The notes beneath the pieces were generated by a model. It was not told the DNA's origin. It saw only the letters and a program-made list of their open reading frames with translations, and made no database searches. A program made the position numbers and the translations under genes. A DNA stretch of 64,000 nt from Verminephrobacter aporrectodeae subsp. tuberculatae At4 (lineage in GTDB: Bacteria; Pseudomonadota; Gammaproteobacteria; Burkholderiales; Burkholderiaceae_C). Of the stretch, positions 59,451 through 64,000 are shown one piece after another. The stretch is taken from assembly GCF_000193225.1 (NCBI RefSeq), contig NZ_AFAL01000350.1, positions 1-64,000 on the forward strand, written 5' to 3'. How positions within the stretch are numbered: the stretch's first letter is position 1; each line of letters begins with the position of its first letter.

Positions 59451-61322
59451 ATGGTGCTTTTGCAAATTTCCGAACCCGGGCAATCCCCTGACCCGCACCA
59501 GCGGCGCGTCGCCGTCGGCATCGACCTGGGGACCACCCATTCCCTGGTGGCCACCGTGCGCAATAGCGTGTCCGAATGCCTGCCTGACGCGCAGGGCAGG
59601 GTGCTGCTGCCCTCGGTCGTGCGCTACCTGGAAGAAGGCGGATGCCAAATCGGCCACGAGGCGTTGGCCGCGCAGGCCCGCGACGCGCGCAACACCATTG
59701 CTTCGGTGAAGCGCTGGATGGGGCGCAGTCTGAAAGACCTCGTGGGCGCGGAGAAACTGCCCTACGACTTCGTTTCTGCGCGCGGCGGCTCAGCGCAGGG
59801 CATGCTCAGCCTCGCCACGGTGGCTGGAAACAAGTCGCCCGTCGAGGTCAGCGCCGAGATTCTGACGGCCCTGCGTGAGCGCGCCGAAGACAGCCTGGGC
59901 GCCCCCTTGTACGGCGCGGTGATCACCGTTCCCGCGTACTTCGACGACGCGCAGCGCCAAGCCACCAAGGACGCCGCGAGACTTGCGGGCATCCACCTGC
60001 TGCGCCTGATCAACGAGCCCACGGCCGCGGCCATCGCCTACGGGCTGGACAACGCGAGCGAGGGCGTCTACGCCGTCTACGACCTGGGCGGCGGCACTTT
60101 CGATATCTCCATCCTGCGCCTTGCGCAGGGCGTGTTCGAGGTCATCGCGACCGGCGGCGATTCCGCCCTGGGCGGGGACGACTATGACGCCGCGCTGGCG
60201 GACTGGGTCTTGCAGCAGGTCAGGCAGCAGGCCACGACGCCGGCGGACAAATTCGCCGTGCGCATGGCGGCGCGGACCTGCAAGGAGGCATTGACGGCCA
60301 GCGATCGGGCGGCATTCAGTGCCGATACATCGGACGGCGGCGTGCATTTCGACGTGCGCAGGTCGGACTTTGACGCGCTCACGGCCGACTTGACCGCCCG
60401 TTCCATGGCGGCCGTGCGCCGTGCGCTGCGCGACGCGCAGCTCGCGTGCGACGAGGTGCAGGGCGTGGTGCTGGTGGGGGGCTCCACGCGCATGCCGCAG
60501 GTGCAGCGCGCGGTGGCCGAATTCTTTGGCAAAACCCCCCTGACCAACCTCGATCCGGACCAGGTGGTGGCCCTGGGCGCGGCCATTCAGGCGCAGCATC
60601 TGGCGGGCAACACCCCTGCGGGCGAGTTGTTGCTGCTGGACGTGATTCCCCTGTCTCTGGGAATCGAAACCATGGGGGGACTCGTCGAGCGCATCGTCGA
60701 GCGCAACGAGAGCATTCCCACGGCAAAAGCGCAGGACTTCACCACCAGCCAGGATGGCCAGACCGCACTCGCAATCCACGTCGTGCAGGGAGAGCGCGAA
60801 CTGGTGCAGGACTGCCGCAGCCTGGCCCGGTTCGAACTGCGCGGAATCCCCCCGATGGTCGCCGGCGCTGCGCGCATCCGCGTGACCTTTGGCGTTGATG
60901 CCGACGGCCTCCTGAGCGTGAGCGCGCAGGAGCAGGTCAGTGGCGTGCAGGCGCGCATCGACGTGAAGCCCTCGTATGGCCTCTCGGACGAGCAGATCGC
61001 GCGCATGCTGCAGGATGGCTTCGCCGCTGCGGCGCAGGACCGGCAGGCCCGCTCCGTGGTCGAGGCGCGGGTCGACGCGCAGCGCATGCTCGGCGCCACA
61101 CAGGGCGCGCTGGACGCGGACGGCGATATGCTCACGCCCCGCGAGCGCGCGGACATCGAAGCCCTGATGCGCGCGCTGCACGGCCAGCGCGACTGCGACG
61201 ACGCCGCCGCCATCGAGGCCGCCACCGACGCCCTGACCAGGGGAACGGAAGCGTTTGCCGCCCTGCGCATGAACCGTGGCATCCAGCGTGCGCTGGCCGG
61301 CAGAAACGTGCAAACCCTTTGA
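59451..61322 (+). CDS. hscA: Fe-S chaperone HscA
   Basis: HscA is an Hsp70-class ATPase that drives cluster release from IscU. The 623-residue protein has [19 protein letters not shown] (about 21-39), [28 protein letters not shown] and the linker [18 protein letters not shown] leading to the substrate domain. It starts [19 protein letters not shown], where the family usually has [10 protein letters not shown]. It follows hscB after 74 bases. Confidence 0.97.
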   Translation: MVLLQISEPGQSPDPHQRRVAVGIDLGTTHSLVATVRNSVSECLPDAQGRVLLPSVVRYLEEGGCQIGHEALAAQARDARNTIASVKRWMGRSLKDLVGAEKLPYDFVSARGGSAQGMLSLATVAGNKSPVEVSAEILTALRERAEDSLGAPLYGAVITVPAYFDDAQRQATKDAARLAGIHLLRLINEPTAAAIAYGLDNASEGVYAVYDLGGGTFDISILRLAQGVFEVIATGGDSALGGDDYDAALADWVLQQVRQQATTPADKFAVRMAARTCKEALTASDRAAFSADTSDGGVHFDVRRSDFDALTADLTARSMAAVRRALRDAQLACDEVQGVVLVGGSTRMPQVQRAVAEFFGKTPLTNLDPDQVVALGAAIQAQHLAGNTPAGELLLLDVIPLSLGIETMGGLVERIVERNESIPTAKAQDFTTSQDGQTALAIHVVQGERELVQDCRSLARFELRGIPPMVAGAARIRVTFGVDADGLLSVSAQEQVSGVQARIDVKPSYGLSDEQIARMLQDGFAAAAQDRQARSVVEARVDAQRMLGATQGALDADGDMLTPRERADIEALMRALHGQRDCDDAAAIEAATDALTRGTEAFAALRMNRGIQRALAGRNVQTL

Positions 61323-61356
61323 AGAGCCCCGGCCCAGCAGAACCGCAAGCAGCCCC

Positions 61357-61695
61357 ATGCCCGTCATCAAGATCCTTCCCCACCCCGAGTACTGCCCTGC
61401 AGGCGCAGAAATCAGCGCGCCGGCCGGCACGTCGATCTGCGAGGCCCTGCTCGAAAACCACATCCCCATCGAGCACGCCTGCGACATGAGCTGCGCCTGC
61501 ACCACATGCCACGTGATCGTGCGCCAGGGGCTCGATTCGCTCGGCGCGGTCGAGGAGGAAGAGGAAGACCTGCTGGACCGGGCCTGGGGTCTGGAGCCCC
61601 AGTCGCGCCTGTCCTGCCAGGCCATCCTGGCGCAGCAGGATTTGCTGCTGGAGATTCCCCGATACACCATCAACCACGCCAAGGAACAGCACTGA
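61357..61695 (+). CDS. fdx: ISC system [2Fe-2S] ferredoxin
   Basis: This adrenodoxin-type ferredoxin gives electrons for cluster assembly. The 112-residue protein has the four ligands in EHACDMSCACTTCHVIV (about Cys42, 46, 48/51) and SRLSCQAI (about Cys87). It follows hscA after 34 bases and its stop overlaps the dnaQ ATG by one base. Confidence 0.97.
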   Translation: MPVIKILPHPEYCPAGAEISAPAGTSICEALLENHIPIEHACDMSCACTTCHVIVRQGLDSLGAVEEEEEDLLDRAWGLEPQSRLSCQAILAQQDLLLEIPRYTINHAKEQH

Positions 61696-62411
61696 TGTCG
61701 CGGCAAATCGTTCTGGATACGGAAACCACGGGCCTGTCGGCCGACAATGGCGATCGCATCATCGAACTCGGCTGCGTGGAATTGCTCAACCGCAGGCTCA
61801 CGGGAAACAACCTGCACCTGTTCTTCAACCCGGACCGCGACAGCCATGAAGACGCGCTCAAGGTGCACGGCATCAGCAACGAGTTCCTGAAAGACAAGCC
61901 CCGATTCGCCGAGGTGGTGGAGCGGGTCATCGAGTACCTGCGGGATGCCGAGGTCATCATCCACAACGCGGCCTTCGACCTGGGTTTTCTCGACAAGGAA
62001 CTCGCGCTCACGGGCCGTCCCGCGTTCCGCACCCACATAGCGAGCGTCACCGACACGCTCGCCATGGCCAGGGAGATGTACCCGGGCAAGCGCAACTCGC
62101 TCGACGCGCTGTGCGAGCGGCTGGGGGTGAACAATTCGGGCCGTATATTGCACGGCGCCTTGCTGGACGCCGAACTGCTCGCCGACGTATACATCCATCT
62201 GACCCGGGGCCAGGACGCATTGCTCATCGCCGACGACGCGCAGGAAAGCGCTCACGGCCTGAAAGTCACGGCCATCGATTTGCGTGCGCTCGTGCTGCCC
62301 GTCGTGCACGCGAGTGCGCAGGAACAGGTGGCGCACGCCGAGGTGCTGGCACAGATCGACAAGGCCAGCGGCGGCAAGACGATCTGGCGCAGCCTTGGGT
62401 CTGTGCCATAA
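61695..62411 (+). CDS. dnaQ: DNA polymerase III epsilon subunit (3'-5' exonuclease)
   Basis: DnaQ is the proofreading exonuclease of the replicative polymerase. The 238-residue protein has Exo I VLDTETTGLSADNGDRIIEL (Asp7, Glu9), Exo II HNAAFDLGFLDKEL and Exo III HGALLDAELLADVY. The C-terminal part (about 190-238) would bind the polymerase alpha subunit. It overlaps fdx by one base and precedes tRNA-Val by 24 bases. Confidence 0.96.
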   Translation: MSRQIVLDTETTGLSADNGDRIIELGCVELLNRRLTGNNLHLFFNPDRDSHEDALKVHGISNEFLKDKPRFAEVVERVIEYLRDAEVIIHNAAFDLGFLDKELALTGRPAFRTHIASVTDTLAMAREMYPGKRNSLDALCERLGVNNSGRILHGALLDAELLADVYIHLTRGQDALLIADDAQESAHGLKVTAIDLRALVLPVVHASAQEQVAHAEVLAQIDKASGGKTIWRSLGSVP

Positions 62412-62435
62412 TCCGCAGCCGCCACAGCGTGGCAC

Positions 62436-62510
62436 GGGTGATTAGCTCAGCGGTAGAGCACTGCCTTCACACGGCAGGGGTCACATGTTCGATCCATGTA
62501 TCACCCACCA
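62436..62510 (+). tRNA. tRNA-Val(CAC)
   Basis: The 75-base sequence has a 7-bp acceptor stem GGGTGAT/ATCACCC, an encoded CCA, the anticodon stem-loop CTGCC-TTCACAC-GGCAG giving CAC, and the T-loop TTCGATC. It lies directly after dnaQ. Confidence 0.95.
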
Positions 62511-62525
62511 TTTTCCGGTCGCCAC

Positions 62526-62555
62526 TTGTTTAATTTGCGACAGACCACTTACAAT
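62526..62555 (+). promoter_or_regulatory. possible sigma-70 promoter for the yqjD-like operon
   Basis: TTGTTT (62526-62531) and TACAAT (62550-62555) are separated by 18 bases. They lie between tRNA-Val and the yqjD-like gene, which starts at 62670, giving a leader of about 110 bases. Confidence 0.45.
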
Positions 62556-62669
62556 CGATAACCCTTTGCGGTCCCGTCCTGTGAGGAATTCCAGGCAGAT
62601 GACTAAGATGATCTGCATTCTCCGGCGAGGGATTCACAAACATCTTCGTTGCTTCACCGAAAGGCTGAC

Positions 62670-62978
62670 ATGACTGCTTCCGACACCACCCCCCCCACCA
62701 CCCAGAGCGAACTGGAAAAGCTGGTCTCCGATTTGCGGGGACTTTTGGCCAGCAAGAACCTGGATACGATCCCTGAAATCAAGCTCCTGCGCCAGCGCCT
62801 GGACGATGGCATGCACAACGTGCGCGAGTTGGCCGTGCGCGCCGCCCAGGACGCCGCCCGCCAGGCGAAGGAGGCCGCTCAGGCCGCCGACCGCTATGCG
62901 CACGACGAGCCCTGGCGCGTGGCCGGCGCGGCGCTGGCCATGGGCGCTCTGGTCGGTTTCCTGCTCGCACGCCGTTGA
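62670..62978 (+). CDS. yqjD: YqjD/ElaB (DUF883) family ribosome/membrane-associated protein
   Basis: The 102-residue protein has an amphipathic helical body (about 10-75, with SELEKLVSDLRGLLASKNLD) and a C-terminal membrane helix VAGAALAMGALVGFLLARR. This tail-anchored layout is typical of DUF883. In E. coli YqjD is a stationary-phase inner-membrane protein that binds ribosomes. The start at ATG 62670 is chosen by homology. It leads a three-gene set like E. coli yqjD-yqjE-yqjK. Confidence 0.85.
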   Translation: MTASDTTPPTTQSELEKLVSDLRGLLASKNLDTIPEIKLLRQRLDDGMHNVRELAVRAAQDAARQAKEAAQAADRYAHDEPWRVAGAALAMGALVGFLLARR

Positions 62979-63006
62979 GCATGACGGTACGCCAACGGGG
63001 CCGCGC

Positions 63007-63402
63007 ATGAACTGGCTCGCGCTTCTCGGGCTGGAGGGATTCGTTGCCCGCTGGCGTACGCATGCGATCGAAGGCGTCATCGCCGCCGAGGACCGGATGG
63101 AACTGGCCCGCCTCGAGTGGCGGGACTGGAAACGGCGCCTTCAGCAAGTGCTCGTGCTGACCATCATGATCGCCGGGCTCACGATGGTGGCCCTGACCAT
63201 GCTGTCGCTCGCCGTGTTGGTGCATTTCTGGGATACCCCCGAGCGCAGGCTCGTGGCCTGGCTGGTCGCGGGCGTATGGTCCGTGGCATGGACTGCCACC
63301 CTGGTGGGCCTGGTTTGCGCGGTACGGTGCGCGGGCCATGGCTTCGCCCTGACATGCCGGGAACTGGCGCAGGACTGGCGCGACATCAAGGAGCGCCTGT
63401 GA
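63007..63402 (+). CDS. yqjE: YqjE-like phage-holin-superfamily membrane protein
   Basis: The 131-residue protein has an amphipathic N-terminus, then two membrane helices (about 44-76 and 83-110) in a pattern of the YqjE/holin 3-6 superfamily. The name reflects fold resemblance only; there is no lysis cassette here. It follows the yqjD-like gene after 28 bases and overlaps the next gene by 4. Confidence 0.75.
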   Translation: MNWLALLGLEGFVARWRTHAIEGVIAAEDRMELARLEWRDWKRRLQQVLVLTIMIAGLTMVALTMLSLAVLVHFWDTPERRLVAWLVAGVWSVAWTATLVGLVCAVRCAGHGFALTCRELAQDWRDIKERL

Positions 63403-63716
63403 CGAGCCCTCTCAGCACCCCGACGGAACTTCGGCCCACGGCCGAGCAGCAGCGCGTGCTCGAGCGCATCGAACAGCAGCGCGAGCGCCTGCGTGCGCGC
63501 CGGGCGGCCCGTGTTCAGTTGCTGGCCATGGCCGGCGGGCACGAGCGCGTAGCGGGCGGTATGGACGAATCCCTCGCGTTGCGCGCCGTGGGTTTCGCAC
63601 GCGAGCACCCGTTGGCGCTGGCTGCGCTGGCGGGTGTGGCAATCGCCGCCGGGCCGCACAAGCTGATGCGCTGGGTCGGGGTTGTGCTGCCCCTGTTGCT
63701 GCGCCTTGGGCGCTGA
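63399..63716 (+). CDS. YqjK-like small protein
   Basis: This 105-residue frame starts at GTG 63399, which overlaps the previous stop (GTGA). It has an Arg/Gln/Glu-rich helical half (about 10-45) and a hydrophobic C-terminal region (about 70-103). Its place after YqjD and YqjE homologues suggests YqjK. Sequence conservation in this family is low, so the call rests mainly on context. Confidence 0.6.
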   Translation: MTSPLSTPTELRPTAEQQRVLERIEQQRERLRARRAARVQLLAMAGGHERVAGGMDESLALRAVGFAREHPLALAALAGVAIAAGPHKLMRWVGVVLPLLLRLGR

Positions 63717-63725
63717 CCGGTCCGG

Positions 63726-64000
63726 TCAGGCCATGGCCTGAATCGCCCTGGCCGCCTGCGCGACCAGAGCCGGACCTGCGTAGACCAAGCCGGTGTAGAT
63801 CTGCACCGCGTCGGCGCCTGCGCGGATCTTGCTTACTGCGTCTTCGGCGCTCATGATTCCGCCTACGCCAATGATGGGAAAGCGCGGCCCCAGGGCCGCG
63901 CGCAGTTGGCGCACCACCTGGTTGCTGGCGTGCAGCAGGGGCGCGCCGCTGAGCCCGCCGGTTTCCTCGCCATGGCGCATGCCCTGTACCGCCGTGCGAT
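63726..64000 (-). CDS. pyrD: dihydroorotate dehydrogenase (quinone), 3' part only
   Basis: PyrD oxidises dihydroorotate to orotate in pyrimidine synthesis and gives electrons to quinone. Only the C-terminal 90 or so residues are in the window: [20 protein letters not shown], then [20 protein letters not shown] and [19 protein letters not shown], which form the FMN phosphate site. These are typical of the class 2 membrane-linked enzyme. The 5' part lies beyond 64000. Confidence 0.92.
   Translation of the reverse strand, partial: RTAVQGMRHGEETGGLSGAPLLHASNQVVRQLRAALGPRFPIIGVGGIMSAEDAVSKIRAGADAVQIYTGLVYAGPALVAQAARAIQAMA

Noticed and set aside
63007-63402. Phage holin, suggesting a prophage next to tRNA-Val
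   Set aside because: The protein is of the chromosomal YqjE type, flanked by YqjD- and YqjK-like genes; no integrase, attachment repeat or phage gene was found.

Overview
The window is GC-rich bacterial chromosome. Gene content and order point to a betaproteobacterium of the order Burkholderiales, most likely family Comamonadaceae: rpsO-pnp-quinone oxidoreductase-tpiA-secG-tRNA-Leu-nuoA-N on one strand, thrS-infC-rpmI-rplT-pheST-ihfA-merR, and a hexR/tal/glk/zwf/pgi sugar cluster. The genus cannot be fixed from sequence alone. Most of the window is housekeeping genes.

Layout. 1-2.7 kb: end of an RpfE-like gene, then lolC-lolD (lipoprotein release). 2.7-12 kb: a central-carbohydrate block with hexR, tal, a LamB-like porin, glk, zwf, pgi and an AGE-family sugar epimerase. 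Three near-palindromes matching the HexR operator (TGTAAT-N3-RTTAC) lie upstream of the porin, zwf and pgi. 12-13.9 kb: a membrane coiled-coil/zinc-ribbon protein of unknown function and, joined to it by an ATGA overlap, the remains of an AbiEi/AbiEii toxin-antitoxin pair. 14-28.4 kb: the complete 14-gene nuoA-N operon for complex I. 28.5-33.6 kb: tRNA-Leu(GAG), secG, tpiA, qor-like, pnp, rpsO. 33.8-35.6 kb: a transposase fragment, then aroG preceded by what looks like a transcription attenuator whose leader peptide carries Tyr-Phe-Trp-Ser-Phe. 35.7-39.6 kb: enoyl-CoA hydratase, tolQ-tolR-tolA, tRNA-Pro(GGG), a MerR regulator. 39.6-47.1 kb: ihfA, pheT, pheS, rplT, rpmI, infC, thrS. 47.1-55.9 kb: SRPBCC protein, D-Ala-D-Ala dipeptidase, riboflavin synthase, acyl-CoA dehydrogenase and mmsB (valine catabolism), a CoA-transferase-like protein, an aromatic/aspartate aminotransferase, uvrB. 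55.9-62.4 kb: iscR-S-U-A, hscB-hscA-fdx, dnaQ. 62.4-64 kb: tRNA-Val(CAC), a yqjD-yqjE-yqjK-like trio, and the end of pyrD.

A striking feature is a series of single-base indels: hexR, tpiA, aroG, tolA, the transposase fragment, the AbiEi antitoxin and the T-loop of tRNA-Pro. In each of the five full genes (hexR, tpiA, aroG, tolA, abiEi) adding or removing one base restores a full-length product. tpiA, aroG and tolA are normally important, and the tolA change lies in a C7 run, so sequencing or assembly error is the leading explanation for the housekeeping genes. The AbiE locus is different: its toxin is also truncated, so it is really decayed.

The most interesting items are the aroG attenuator, the HexR operators combined with a frameshifted hexR, and the AbiE remnant joined to the zinc-ribbon gene. 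I saw no CRISPR array, complete insertion sequence, prophage or new multi-gene system.
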